Source: Bodonicaedibacter sp963693005 (GTDB lineage Bacteria > Pseudomonadota > Alphaproteobacteria > UBA6184). From it: DNA of 64,000 nt. The stretch covers positions 1 to 64,000 of the forward strand of contig OY843726.1 of assembly GCA_963693005.1 (NCBI GenBank). Reading direction: 5' to 3'. Under the pieces are notes generated by a model. That model saw only the letters and a list, made by a program, of their open reading frames with translations, was not told the origin of the DNA and made no database searches. A program made the position numbers and the translations under genes. Positions 44,254 through 53,934 of the stretch are shown here, piece by piece; positions within the stretch are counted from its first letter, which is position 1; each line of letters starts with the position of its first letter.

Positions 44254-45906
44254 ATGAGAAAATATATTTTAACTCCGTTGAGTTTAATGAGTTTGTTGTC
44301 TGGGGTTAGTGCCAGATCCATTTCAGTGGAAGAAGCAATAAATCGAGCTGAAAACCTAGACCCAACTTGGGAGGAGGTCGCCAAAACCGATGAGAAGCGA
44401 ATGCTGGAACTTAAAATTAAGTCGGCAAAGCTGCAAGCTCAGAAATTGTATGGAGACGAATACGGATTTAGAGGGGCAACGGATAGAGTTATTCAGCTAG
44501 ATACTGGGCAAGAGTTTTTGTATCTAAATATAGCGGGCGATGGTGATTGTTGCTTTCATGCGACTAAATGGCCCAGAGATACTGCGGTAAAAGCATTGTC
44601 TGCATATATTGAAGAGGGCGAGTTAGCCTTAGGATCTACAGGTTTAACTATAGCTAAAATTCAAGAGGCTAAAGAAATAAAAGAGAGAGTTATCTCAATT
44701 TGGGAAGGTCCTATAGAGTCTATTTCTAAAGAAAGCGTTAGAGTGGGCAGAAAGAATTTTTTTTCAACTGATGGGGCATTAAAGAAGTACGAAGGGGTAA
44801 AGAAAAAAATAGAAACCATTATTCCTTATTTAAGCAGCGATACGGCAATAAATGCGCAACTGAAACAACACGCCACGGAGACATTTCAATTTATAGAAAC
44901 TCAAAGAGAGCAGGCCAATATAGCTTGGACTGAAATTGAAGAGCGTCTTAGAGCTTTAAAGTCAGCCTTGTCTGAGCAAAAAAATGAGAAATTGAAAGGG
45001 TCATCTAAGCGTGTGCTAGAGCCTAAATCCCGTGAAATCGCCTATAATGATGTTATTAATCGATTGTCGGACTTAGTGACTGTTGTGACCGTTGACGGCT
45101 TATTCAGATCGGGGGGGATTTTAGAAAAAAATGCTGCGGGAGATTTTGAGAAGCAGTTAAGTGTTTCCAAATGGATTGAAGCAAATGCAGAGATCTCAGG
45201 CACAGAAAAAGCTTCTGTCAATCAGACTATTGCGGATGCATTGACTTTTACAGAAGCAGAAAAAGCAAGAACTGAGCCAAACTGGGAAGAAATAACAAAA
45301 AGACTGATAAAAGCTCAAGATGCAATTAGAGGGTTAAAAGATAAATTTGTTACCAAAAAAATTGAAGATTATGTTCAGTATTTAGAATCTTTTATGGGGG
45401 TTTTGAAAGACTCTGTCTCTCTCTCTCAAAGTTTTTGGAGCTCTGTTACCGCTTTTATGTCAGAGACTGAAAATAAAAGCGAGCCAGACACAATGTTGAT
45501 GGGGTGGGATGGCGTTATTGCTATTTCGGATATTTCTCCTTATCTGACGGATCTAAACAAAGCACTGAAGGCAGCTAAACAATCTGAGTTAAAAGGCCAA
45601 AAGTTGAAAAGGTTTAATTTTTATCTGAATTTCTTTAAGGCTTCGGCAGAAGAGAAAAAGACATTAATAAATACTTTTTATGGCTTTAAAGGAGATAGAG
45701 AGTGGATGGATTTAGGGCCAATTGCGCATGTTGCCCCCAGATTTGGTTTGAAATATAAGGTTTATCGTCAAGAGGATGGAAAATACAAGATGGTACAGGC
45801 TTCGATAAATGCGGACGAAGATGATGGCCTAGAGCTGCGGCATGTTTTTCACACGGGAGGGCATTATGACATGCTGATACCTCTAGATCCTGGAAAAGCT
45901 AATTAA
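44254..45906 (+). CDS. Exported OTU-like cysteine protease with large internal insertion
   Basis: The 550-residue protein has a signal peptide (MRKYILTPLSLMSLLSGVSA). Residues 95-103 read GDGDCCFHA, the OTU catalytic motif (D-G-[ND]-C-x-[FY]-[HR]-A) with C99 as nucleophile candidate. The other half of the fold is at the extreme C-terminus: WMDLGPIAHVAPRFGLKYKV near 473, then GGHYDMLIP with H537 as catalytic histidine. Between them lie about 360 residues of charged, helical sequence. OTU proteases cleave ubiquitin, which bacteria lack, so a host target is likely. Both catalytic ends being kept argues for function; the insertion is unusual. Confidence 0.65.
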   Translation: MRKYILTPLSLMSLLSGVSARSISVEEAINRAENLDPTWEEVAKTDEKRMLELKIKSAKLQAQKLYGDEYGFRGATDRVIQLDTGQEFLYLNIAGDGDCCFHATKWPRDTAVKALSAYIEEGELALGSTGLTIAKIQEAKEIKERVISIWEGPIESISKESVRVGRKNFFSTDGALKKYEGVKKKIETIIPYLSSDTAINAQLKQHATETFQFIETQREQANIAWTEIEERLRALKSALSEQKNEKLKGSSKRVLEPKSREIAYNDVINRLSDLVTVVTVDGLFRSGGILEKNAAGDFEKQLSVSKWIEANAEISGTEKASVNQTIADALTFTEAEKARTEPNWEEITKRLIKAQDAIRGLKDKFVTKKIEDYVQYLESFMGVLKDSVSLSQSFWSSVTAFMSETENKSEPDTMLMGWDGVIAISDISPYLTDLNKALKAAKQSELKGQKLKRFNFYLNFFKASAEEKKTLINTFYGFKGDREWMDLGPIAHVAPRFGLKYKVYRQEDGKYKMVQASINADEDDGLELRHVFHTGGHYDMLIPLDPGKAN

Positions 45907-46793
45907 TCGGTATCTTCAGGCTCGGGATCATGCCCCGCTGGGTCTTGATGGGTGATAATCTCTGAGCCGGGAAAGTTAGCCTCAACTAAATCTTTAATTT
46001 CATGTGAAAGTGTATGAGCCTCAATCAAAGTTAGATTGGGGTTCATTTCTAAGTGGACCTCAATAAAAACTCGTTTCCCGGATGTTCGTGTTCGCAGGTT
46101 ATGAAGGCCCAATATTTTAGGGTGGCTAGTAATTAAATTAATGATTTTTTCTCTGTCAGAATGATTGATTTCTTTGTCTAGCAAAATACCTAAACTTTCT
46201 TTAATAATATCTTTTGTGGCCCAAATAATATAAATGCTGATCATTAAGCAGCTGATACTATCAATTCCGGGATAAAACTGAGATAGATAGAGTGATATTA
46301 AAACAGCGATATTTACGGCTATATCCGTTTTGTAGTGGAGAGCGTCTGCCTTAATTGCGATAGAATTGGTATGTTTGATGACATGTTGTTGAAATAGGGT
46401 TAAGCATAAGGTTAGGGCAATCGAAATACACATGACTATAATACCAATTCCGGGGTGTTCTAGTTGTTGTTTGTGTTTAAAAAATTGTTGTAAGGCCTCG
46501 GCAATTAAAAGCAACACAGATACGATAATTAAAATGGATTGAGAGAGAGCTGCAATTGCCTCTAGTTTACCATACCCAAACCGGAATTTCTTATCGGCCG
46601 GGCGATTTGCAAAGGTTACCGCGACTAAAGTTCCAAGAGAAGCTAATAAGTCCATAAATGAATCTAAGAGGCTGCTAAGGATGCTGAGTGATTGAGTAGC
46701 ATAGACTGCGTAGATTTTTAATGCGGTTAGGGTGAGCGCTACGAAAACTGAGGCGCGAGAAGCGTGCTGAACAAGTTTGTTACGACTTTGCAT
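45903..46793 (-). CDS. Cation diffusion facilitator transporter (FieF/ZitB-like)
   Basis: The 296-residue inner-membrane antiporter exports divalent metals such as Zn2+ or Fe2+ using protons. LSILSSLLDSFMDLLASLGT contains the helix-2 metal site (S-x3-D-x3-D type), IAIKADALHYKTDIAVN the helix-5 site with H-x3-D, and the C-terminal domain shows HNLRTRTSGKRVFIEVHLEM. Six membrane helices are visible. Its stop overlaps the OTU gene end by a few nt (convergent). It is the last of a three-gene minus-strand run with an EamA and an ABC exporter. Confidence 0.93.
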   Translation of the reverse strand: MQSRNKLVQHASRASVFVALTLTALKIYAVYATQSLSILSSLLDSFMDLLASLGTLVAVTFANRPADKKFRFGYGKLEAIAALSQSILIIVSVLLLIAEALQQFFKHKQQLEHPGIGIIVMCISIALTLCLTLFQQHVIKHTNSIAIKADALHYKTDIAVNIAVLISLYLSQFYPGIDSISCLMISIYIIWATKDIIKESLGILLDKEINHSDREKIINLITSHPKILGLHNLRTRTSGKRVFIEVHLEMNPNLTLIEAHTLSHEIKDLVEANFPGSEIITHQDPAGHDPEPEDTD

Positions 46794-47715
46794 GATTGCG
46801 TCCTTTTCTGGTCATGTATAAAGTGGATAAAATAATAATGAAAATTCCGAGTTGCTCTTGAAAGGTTGGAAAAGCCTCACCTAGCGCTAACCCAATGGGA
46901 ACGGCCAAGACAAGGCGAGTATATTCAAAAGGCCCCAGAAATGCAGGTGAAGAGTAGCTGAGAGCAGTAATGTAGGCTATTTGAGAAAATGCACCAAGGC
47001 AGCCCATTACTCCTAATATGAGAAATTCGGATGAGGTGGGGAAGGTAAGGATAATATCGGATAGTGGATTGTTTAGATTAATTCCCCAGTAAATGGCTGA
47101 CCAAACTCCTGAGGTTATGATTACCCCAATATTTCCAAGAATAACAATGGTGTTTTTGGGGTCAATTTTTGTAAGTTTTTTAGCATAAATTAAATTAAGG
47201 CCTGTAAAGATGTTTCCCAGAATTGCAATATAGATTGTGTTTGTAATACTACCTGTGGGATTGATCATAATTAACACACCTATATACCCGATAAGAACCG
47301 CAAGCCATTGATCGATAGAAAGTTTATCTTTCAAAATGAAATAGGACAAAATTGCTGTAAATATTGGGCCGGAGAAACCAATAGTGACAGCAAGAGTAAG
47401 GGGAATGTGGGTATAAGTAAAATACGTGCCCCCCATAGCAACAGACATGAGGCCAATCCGAAGAATATGAAGTCTGTAGTTGTGAGATGAAAAAATACGT
47501 TTTCCCTCTTTGTAAATGAGGGGAGTGAAAAATAAGAGACCAAAACAGGTGCGAATAAAGATTTTAAAAGCAACGGGAATTGCTGGATTGACTAGTTTAT
47601 GAACGCTCATACTAACTGTGAATGATACGCAATATACTAGAACCCAAATGGCGCCTTTTAAGTTATGACTCAGTGTTTTCTCCCAAACTGGTGGCAACTT
47701 CGACCAAAGTAGCAT
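46780..47715 (-). CDS. EamA-family (DMT) transporter
   Basis: The 311-residue protein has about ten hydrophobic helices in two EamA halves (KAIFIRTCFGLLFFTPLIY-like AFKIFIRTCFGLLFFTPLIY and the second half starting IAILGNIFTGLNLIYAKKL). These drug/metabolite transporters include S-adenosylmethionine carriers in intracellular bacteria; the substrate cannot be read here. The start overlaps the end of the ABC gene by 53 nt and its end overlaps the CDF gene by 14 nt, so the three are one operon. Confidence 0.85.
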   Translation of the reverse strand: MLLWSKLPPVWEKTLSHNLKGAIWVLVYCVSFTVSMSVHKLVNPAIPVAFKIFIRTCFGLLFFTPLIYKEGKRIFSSHNYRLHILRIGLMSVAMGGTYFTYTHIPLTLAVTIGFSGPIFTAILSYFILKDKLSIDQWLAVLIGYIGVLIMINPTGSITNTIYIAILGNIFTGLNLIYAKKLTKIDPKNTIVILGNIGVIITSGVWSAIYWGINLNNPLSDIILTFPTSSEFLILGVMGCLGAFSQIAYITALSYSSPAFLGPFEYTRLVLAVPIGLALGEAFPTFQEQLGIFIIILSTLYMTRKGRNHAKS

Positions 47716-49243
47716 GTTTTAGTTGAAAGATGCGATTCATGCGTTTTAGAGTTGATTGGCGGTGTGTAATCATTATAACAGTCGGAATTTGTTGGATAAC
47801 TTGTGATAAAACATCATCGATACTGCCTTTGTCGAGAGCATTAGTAGTCTCATCTAAAATGATAATTTGGGGTTTTTCTGCGAGGGTTTTTTCTAAAAGA
47901 TATTGTTGGTACTCTCCTCCGCTGCTGATTTTGTGATGAAGTTTTATGCCAAAGGGGTGTGGTGTTGAGTTGAGATCTTTACACCAATGGTCTTGAGGAA
48001 GGTAGCAAAGTATTTTTCCTAAGGACTCTGAAGAGATGTCAGAGATGTGGTGTTTTCCATAAGTGGCTGATCCTGAGTTAGGAGAGGTTATGCCAGATAA
48101 GATTTGACATAGAGTACTCTTTCCTGCTCCAGAGGGGCCAAAAATGCCAATTTTATCACCTGGGGAAATTGTAATATTTACTTTGTTAAGTATGGATTTG
48201 ATCGGAGAGTATGCAAACGATACGTTTTTCAGTGTAATGTTTTGTGGGCGTGACGGGATCTGAGAGATTGTTTTTTTTTCAGGAGGAAGTGACAAAATCG
48301 TGAGAGTCTTGGTTAGATCAACTACTCCACCAAAAAATCGCGTCATATTGCGGCTTAGTTCAACTAGGGGTGTATACAAAGAAGTGAGTAGGCCGTAAAT
48401 TAGCACCAGTTGTGATAGGGGAATTATGCCTTGAGCATACTGAATAGTGATAAAAACAAACGTAATACCCGCACCTAAGTAAAAAATAAAATCACGAACT
48501 AAATATAGCCCGTACCCAGCTAAATTATGCCGGGCCCAGGCATGAGCCTCTGAATTGAATAAGTTTAACAGAGACTGCATTTTATTACTTAGCTGAAAAC
48601 GAACAGATTTTGTATTTTGCAAGCTATGATTCATTGCAACCGCCAAATTGTCAGTCATGTGCCAACCGTTTGCTTTTGTCTGTGTAAAGGGTTTCAGAAG
48701 GAAAGTAGAAAAAATTAGACTCGTAAGAGTGGCTATTACTATTCCAAAACATAGGCTATGAGCTAAGAGCAGGGCAGAAGATAGTGTAATGATTTTTGAA
48801 GAGTTTGGTAATATAGATATAAAAGATACTCGCATAAATTGTCGAATGCTTTGAGACACACGATTTGTACTGCTGATGATTTCTTGAACATTATAAGTCT
48901 CTAATTCTGAGAGGCTTATTTTGTGGCTATGTAAGATTGTTTTATAGCGAACATCCTTAATTGCTTCGTTGGTGACTGTAAAGAAGAAAATTTCTCGAAG
49001 GTGTGGAGATGTTTTTTTTGTGATCCAGGCTGAAAAAAGCAAGGTAACAGACAAAACAAACCAACGGGTTGAAGAGCTAGAAGTATGCGTTGCAACGATG
49101 TCCTTCCAAATGTAGGGGAAGTAAGTAGTGGCTATTACATCAGTTGAGATAAAGGCAGCGGTCAAAAAAGTTGATATTTTACATCTGCGAGAAGTCCACA
49201 AATAGGGCAACAACAATTTATAAATTTGATATATTCTGTGCAT
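47663..49243 (-). CDS. ABC exporter, fused permease and ATPase (ATM1-like)
   Basis: The 526-residue half-transporter has a membrane domain (residues about 1-310, opening IYQIYKLLLPYLWTSRRCKI) and one nucleotide-binding domain. Walker A is FGPSGAGKSTLCQIL, the signature SSGGEYQQYLLEKTL (one residue off LSGGE), Walker B IIILDETTNALD and the switch histidine ITHRQS. The opening resembles ATM1/HMT1-type exporters of glutathione or sulfur compounds. The NBD is short. It leads a three-gene operon divergent from mraY. Confidence 0.8.
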   Translation of the reverse strand: MHRIYQIYKLLLPYLWTSRRCKISTFLTAAFISTDVIATTYFPYIWKDIVATHTSSSSTRWFVLSVTLLFSAWITKKTSPHLREIFFFTVTNEAIKDVRYKTILHSHKISLSELETYNVQEIISSTNRVSQSIRQFMRVSFISILPNSSKIITLSSALLLAHSLCFGIVIATLTSLIFSTFLLKPFTQTKANGWHMTDNLAVAMNHSLQNTKSVRFQLSNKMQSLLNLFNSEAHAWARHNLAGYGLYLVRDFIFYLGAGITFVFITIQYAQGIIPLSQLVLIYGLLTSLYTPLVELSRNMTRFFGGVVDLTKTLTILSLPPEKKTISQIPSRPQNITLKNVSFAYSPIKSILNKVNITISPGDKIGIFGPSGAGKSTLCQILSGITSPNSGSATYGKHHISDISSESLGKILCYLPQDHWCKDLNSTPHPFGIKLHHKISSGGEYQQYLLEKTLAEKPQIIILDETTNALDKGSIDDVLSQVIQQIPTVIMITHRQSTLKRMNRIFQLKHATLVEVATSLGENTES

Positions 49244-49344
49244 AATGCCTTGGGTAACTTTTTTACAGTAATAATCTTTTTTCCTTTTTAAATAAAGTTT
49301 TTTTTTGTATGATTTGCTTTTGAAGTTAGTAATTGGATAGTTTT

Positions 49345-50358
49345 ATGGATTCCTACTTGGCAATGTTCTTATACGGAGCAGTATTTTTAGTTGTTCTAGG
49401 CTATCCTTATATTCGTTTTTTGAACTATTTCCAATATGGAACGCAGCCAATTCGTGAAGATGGACCTTCAGCGCATAAACAAAAGGCTGGAACTCCAACG
49501 ATGGGTGGTTTGCTATTGGTATTGCCGCTTTTGTTGTATCTATCTACTATGTCGATCAAGTCTGGATTAACTTTAGGAGTTGTTTTTGTTTTTTTGGGCT
49601 ATGCAGCTATAGGGTTAGCAGATGATCTGAAAAAGGTGCTCAGAAAAGATGCATATGGCGGAATGACTCCTCGTCAAAAGCTTGTTTTTCAAGTGTTAAT
49701 AGCTTTTGTTGGAGTTTGGTTGGTGCACATTAACACACCAGATTCGTTTCAAAATGTGATTTTTTTACCCGTGCTAAACTGGACTGTTCCAGTATGGTTT
49801 GGATATTTCCCACTTGCAATATTCGTGGTGGTTGGCGCATCTAACGCAGTTAATTTAACTGATGGCTTAGATGGGCTAGTTACACTTCCCGTACTAATAA
49901 GTTTGAGTGTGTTTTTACTGGCTTTGTTATGGATTAAGCCTGGATTAGTAGTTGAGTTAAGTTCTTTTCAAATTGAGGAATTATCCGCAGTCATTACGTT
50001 AGTAGTGGGGGCATGTCTTGGCTTTTTAGTATTTAATTTAAAGCCCGCGAAAATATTTATGGGTGATGTGGGCTCTTTATCTTTAGGTGGGTTTTTAGGT
50101 ATTTTAAGCGTAGCCTTAAAATTAGAGTTGATTCTAGCAATCACTGGGTTTGTTTTTGTTATGGAAACTATTTCTGTCATGATTCAGATCGCTTGGTTTC
50201 GCAAGACAGGTAAGCGTTTCTTTAAAATGGCGCCAATTCACCACCATTTTGAACAGCTTGGATGGTCGGAAGTGGCTGTTGTTAAGCTGTTTTGGTTCGT
50301 CTCTTTTTTAACGAGCTATTTCGCAATGCTTGTTATGGCAATAGGTGGACGGTTGTGA
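49345..50358 (+). CDS. mraY: Phospho-MurNAc-pentapeptide transferase
   Basis: The integral membrane enzyme makes lipid I in peptidoglycan synthesis. ATG 49345 gives about 337 residues; an in-frame TTG at 49333 is less likely. Conserved stretches: REDGPSAHKQKAGTPTMGG, DDLKKVL, VNLTDGLDGL and MGDVGSLSLGG, plus APIHHHFE, covering the catalytic aspartates and histidine cluster. It is a little short at the N-terminus. GTG of murD overlaps its stop (GTGA). Confidence 0.95.
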   Translation: MDSYLAMFLYGAVFLVVLGYPYIRFLNYFQYGTQPIREDGPSAHKQKAGTPTMGGLLLVLPLLLYLSTMSIKSGLTLGVVFVFLGYAAIGLADDLKKVLRKDAYGGMTPRQKLVFQVLIAFVGVWLVHINTPDSFQNVIFLPVLNWTVPVWFGYFPLAIFVVVGASNAVNLTDGLDGLVTLPVLISLSVFLLALLWIKPGLVVELSSFQIEELSAVITLVVGACLGFLVFNLKPAKIFMGDVGSLSLGGFLGILSVALKLELILAITGFVFVMETISVMIQIAWFRKTGKRFFKMAPIHHHFEQLGWSEVAVVKLFWFVSFLTSYFAMLVMAIGGRL

Positions 50359-51701
50359 AGTATATTCTGGGTTTAGGAAAAACTGGGGTTTCCGTTTCAA
50401 AATATTTAATAAAACATAAGCTTCCATTTGTTGCATGGGATGACTCTGAATTAAACAGGGAAAAAGCAAGTCTGATGGGAGTTGATATAGTGGCTCCAAC
50501 AAGGGCGCCGTGGCAATCCATTTCGGAAATTATATGTAGTCCCGGAATCCCACTAACTTTTCCAGAGCCGCATAAAGCTATTGCGTTAGCAAGGCAATAT
50601 CATGTGCCCGTACGTGGAGATGTAGATTATTGGGGGCAGGTTCAACAAGGGCGAGGCTGTAAGTTTATTGGTATTACAGGAACTAATGGGAAGTCGACGA
50701 CCCATTCGATGGTTAACTATGCGCTAAACACATTAAATGTGCCGGTTTTTTCAGGAGGAAACAGCGGTGTTCCCGTTTTTGATTCAGGCGATCTTGAGCC
50801 AGATTCAATAATAAACTTAGAGCTATCATCTTTTCAGTTAGATTTAATTAAAAGCATAGAGTTTTCAGCTGGAGTTTTGTTAAATATTACACCAGATCAT
50901 CTGGATCGCCATGGAGATTTGGAGACTTATGTAAAAAGTAAGCGGTCGTTACTAGATCGAGTTTCTTTTGATGGTATTAAAATTATTGGAGTAGATACTC
51001 CGGAGTCTAGGTTAGTTTATGAGCAGCTGTTGACAGAAGGCGTGAGCAAACTTGTTCCCATTAGCATTACCCCGATTAAAAACGGAGTTTATGCAGATGA
51101 TCGAGCTTTATATCGGAATATAGACGGAGAGGTTCAAAAATTGGCAGAGATTCCAAGTGGAATATTGGGAGAGCACCAATCACAGAATTTGATGGCAGCA
51201 ATGTTGCTGTGTGAGCATATAGGCATAAATAATGCAGCTTTTTTAGAGGCGATGCACGGTTACCCAGGGTTAGAACATCGGCAAGAGTTAGTTCTAGAAA
51301 CTGAAAAGGCCATATTTGTTAACGATAGTAAGGCTACAAATGCTGCAGCAGTGTTGCCAGCCTTAAAGACGCACAGAAATATCTATTGGATTGCGGGTGG
51401 ATTGGATAAGGATGAGGGGGTTTTACCACTGCTTGATAACCTTCAAAATATAAAGCGAATATACTTAATTGGCCAATCATCGAAGAGATTTTTTGACCAA
51501 TTGCAAGCATTTGAGGGGGGGGTTGAGCTATTTGAAACCTTAGACGAAGCGATGAAAAGCATAAAAATGTCAGCGATGACTGAGGGGGAAAAGATAACGG
51601 TTTTACTTTCACCAGCGGCGGCAAGTCAGGATCAGTTCTTAAACTTTGAGGCGAGAGGTAGGTATTTTAAGCACTTAGCTAAAGAGATGTTTGAAGGGTA
51701 G
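50355..51701 (+). CDS. murD: UDP-MurNAc-alanine:D-glutamate ligase
   Basis: The 448-residue cytoplasmic ligase adds D-glutamate to UDP-MurNAc-L-Ala. GTG 50355, overlapping the mraY stop, gives VKYILGLGKTGVSVSKYL, the family start; a reading from 50292 lies inside mraY. FIGITGTNGKSTTHSMV is the ATP-binding loop, LNITPDHLDRHGD the Mur-ligase metal region, and FVNDSKATN the C-terminal domain signature. Standard dcw cluster position. Confidence 0.95.
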   Translation: MKYILGLGKTGVSVSKYLIKHKLPFVAWDDSELNREKASLMGVDIVAPTRAPWQSISEIICSPGIPLTFPEPHKAIALARQYHVPVRGDVDYWGQVQQGRGCKFIGITGTNGKSTTHSMVNYALNTLNVPVFSGGNSGVPVFDSGDLEPDSIINLELSSFQLDLIKSIEFSAGVLLNITPDHLDRHGDLETYVKSKRSLLDRVSFDGIKIIGVDTPESRLVYEQLLTEGVSKLVPISITPIKNGVYADDRALYRNIDGEVQKLAEIPSGILGEHQSQNLMAAMLLCEHIGINNAAFLEAMHGYPGLEHRQELVLETEKAIFVNDSKATNAAAVLPALKTHRNIYWIAGGLDKDEGVLPLLDNLQNIKRIYLIGQSSKRFFDQLQAFEGGVELFETLDEAMKSIKMSAMTEGEKITVLLSPAAASQDQFLNFEARGRYFKHLAKEMFEG

Positions 51702-51708
51702 ATGAGAT

Positions 51709-52830
51709 ATGTTTTCACGCGCAGATAAAAGTATTTTAGGGCGATGGTGGTGGTCGGTTGATCGCCCCCTGTTGGTTTGTTTTCTTGTTCTTATGTTTTT
51801 TGGAGTGTTATTGACCATGGCGGGAAGTCCACCAGTGGCTGAACGTTTGGGCCTGTCATCTTTTCACTTTGTAAAACGACACGGGATTATGCTGATACCG
51901 ACGATATCTTTAATGATATTTTTTTCATTTTTGAATTTAAAAATGGTGCGACTTCTATCTTTGTTGATCTTTTTAGTGGTAGTGGGTTTGTTGATATTAA
52001 CGTTATTTTTTGGTGCAGAGATAAAAGGAGCTAAGCGTTGGCTTAATATTGCAGGCTTTTCCTTACAGGCCTCGGAGTTTATAAAACCAGTATTTGCAAT
52101 TATGAATGCCTGGGTGTTTAGTTACTTCTCGATACATTTAAAACAGTTTAAACCATGGCAAATTAGTATGGGTTTGTTTGGGTGTGTTGTTTTTTTACTG
52201 TTGCTGCAACCTGATTTAGGTATGACTGTAGTGATTGCTTCCATTTGGGCAGTTCAATTCTTTATGACGGGGTTGTCATTTTGGGTTGTTGGGATAATTG
52301 GACTGTCGAGTGTTTTGGGTCTAACTGGTGCTTACTTTTTGTTTCCCCATGTTTCTGACCGGATCAATAAATTTTTGTTTGTGTCGGATGATAAATATGG
52401 TGGTTCATATCAAATAGAAAAGTCATTGAACGCATTTAGAAATGGTGGATTTTGGGGGCAAGGCCCGGGTGAGGGGGCATATAAAAAACATTTACCTGAC
52501 GCGCATGCAGACTTTATTTTTTCGGTAGCAGGTGAAGAGTTTGGATTGATAGTATGTTCAATAATGTTGGTTGTATTTGCAGTTATACTTTTTAGGTCAT
52601 TAATGCACTTTAGTCGAGAGCGAAACTTATTTTTAATTTTAGCCGGAGTTGGATTAGTGGTTTCATTTACATTTCAAGCCGTAATTAATATGGCATCTGC
52701 ATTAAGTTTGATTCCAACTAAAGGAATGACGTTGCCGTTCATTAGTTATGGAGGTTCATCGCTATTAGCGCTTGGAATTCATACGGGATTAATATTGTGT
52801 TTAACACGTAAAAATTTAGAGGCGTCATAA
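51709..52830 (+). CDS. ftsW: Peptidoglycan glycosyltransferase FtsW
   Basis: The 373-residue SEDS-family membrane protein polymerises septal glycan strands with a partner transpeptidase. GAKRWLNIAGFSLQASEFIKP is the SEDS core, QPDLGMTVVI follows, and the final LPFISYGGSSLLA is diagnostic. About ten membrane helices are seen. Position between murD and murG fits FtsW rather than RodA. Confidence 0.95.
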   Translation: MFSRADKSILGRWWWSVDRPLLVCFLVLMFFGVLLTMAGSPPVAERLGLSSFHFVKRHGIMLIPTISLMIFFSFLNLKMVRLLSLLIFLVVVGLLILTLFFGAEIKGAKRWLNIAGFSLQASEFIKPVFAIMNAWVFSYFSIHLKQFKPWQISMGLFGCVVFLLLLQPDLGMTVVIASIWAVQFFMTGLSFWVVGIIGLSSVLGLTGAYFLFPHVSDRINKFLFVSDDKYGGSYQIEKSLNAFRNGGFWGQGPGEGAYKKHLPDAHADFIFSVAGEEFGLIVCSIMLVVFAVILFRSLMHFSRERNLFLILAGVGLVVSFTFQAVINMASALSLIPTKGMTLPFISYGGSSLLALGIHTGLILCLTRKNLEAS

Positions 52831-52833
52831 CGG

Positions 52834-53934
52834 ATGTTGAAATCACCTATAGTTTTAGCGGCAGGGGGCACTGGAGGGCATATTTTTCCGGCTGAATCAT
52901 TGGCGGCAGAATTAGCTAAAAAAGGACATACAGTTGTATTTATTACTGATAGGCAGGGGCGAAAATTTACGACTCTGCCAGAATCAGTACAAGTCATGAG
53001 CATTCCTATCCCTAGGCGTCGAAATACGCCTCTGGGGCTAATAAAATTTTCTGTGGGGTTGCTAAGAGCAATGTACCATGTATACCGAGGGTTTAGACGA
53101 ATGCGCCCAATTGCAGTTGTGGGATTTGGAGGATATCCGTCTTTTCCAGCCTGTAGTATAGCGCAAATACTAAAAATACCGACCATATTGCATGAACAGA
53201 ATGCCGTATTGGGCCAGGTGAATCGTTGGTTGGCTAAAAAAGCATCTACATTGGCACTGTCGTTTGAGGACACAACTGGTGTGGATGAAAGTATGCCGAC
53301 AAAGGTGGTAGGAACTCCTATTCGAAAAAGCTTCTATATAGCGCGCGACAGCGTGTATCATCCCTCTCTTCCTGATGACATATTTTTTCTGCTGGTTACT
53401 GGGGGAAGTCAGGGAGCCAGAGTGTTTTCAGAAGTAGTTCCAGCTGCAATCGCTAAGTTAAGTATCTCGGATAAAGCGCGTATACGGATAGTACATCAAT
53501 GCCCAGAAAGAGGCGTGGATGCACTTACTAAGGCCTATGATAAACTGGGTGTAAAGGCTAACGTCGTAGTGTTTATTAAAAATATGGCGGAAGAAATGAG
53601 GAAGGCTCATTTGGTGCTGGCTAGATCTGGAGCCTCGACATTAGCAGAAATAGCCGTTGTTGGGCGCCCTTCAGTGTTAATACCCTTTCCACATGCAAAA
53701 GATAATCATCAGTGGAAGAATGCACAGACCTTGGCCAGAGCAGGAGGGGCTTGGTGTGTAAATCAAGCAGCTTTTTCTGCTGAATACTTTTCAGCTCATT
53801 TGAAATTATGTTTACTTTCTGACGAGTTATTGTGTCAGTTTGCCAAGGCAGCTAAAAGTTCTGCAAAAACAGATGCGTTAGACCAGCTAGTAACTATTAT
53901 TGAGAAACACATTAAGAAAGGCGACCAATTATGA
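52834..53934 (+). CDS. murG: UDP-GlcNAc:undecaprenyl-PP-MurNAc-pentapeptide GlcNAc transferase
   Basis: The 366-residue peripheral membrane enzyme makes lipid II. AAGGTGGHIFPAESLA is the first glycine-rich loop, LHEQNAVLGQVNRWLA and VTGGSQGARVFSE the donor-site elements, and RSGASTLAEIAVVGRPSVLIP the UDP-GlcNAc-binding block. It begins 3 nt after ftsW and overlaps murC by 4 nt, consistent with operon translation. Confidence 0.95.
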   Translation: MLKSPIVLAAGGTGGHIFPAESLAAELAKKGHTVVFITDRQGRKFTTLPESVQVMSIPIPRRRNTPLGLIKFSVGLLRAMYHVYRGFRRMRPIAVVGFGGYPSFPACSIAQILKIPTILHEQNAVLGQVNRWLAKKASTLALSFEDTTGVDESMPTKVVGTPIRKSFYIARDSVYHPSLPDDIFFLLVTGGSQGARVFSEVVPAAIAKLSISDKARIRIVHQCPERGVDALTKAYDKLGVKANVVVFIKNMAEEMRKAHLVLARSGASTLAEIAVVGRPSVLIPFPHAKDNHQWKNAQTLARAGGAWCVNQAAFSAEYFSAHLKLCLLSDELLCQFAKAAKSSAKTDALDQLVTIIEKHIKKGDQL

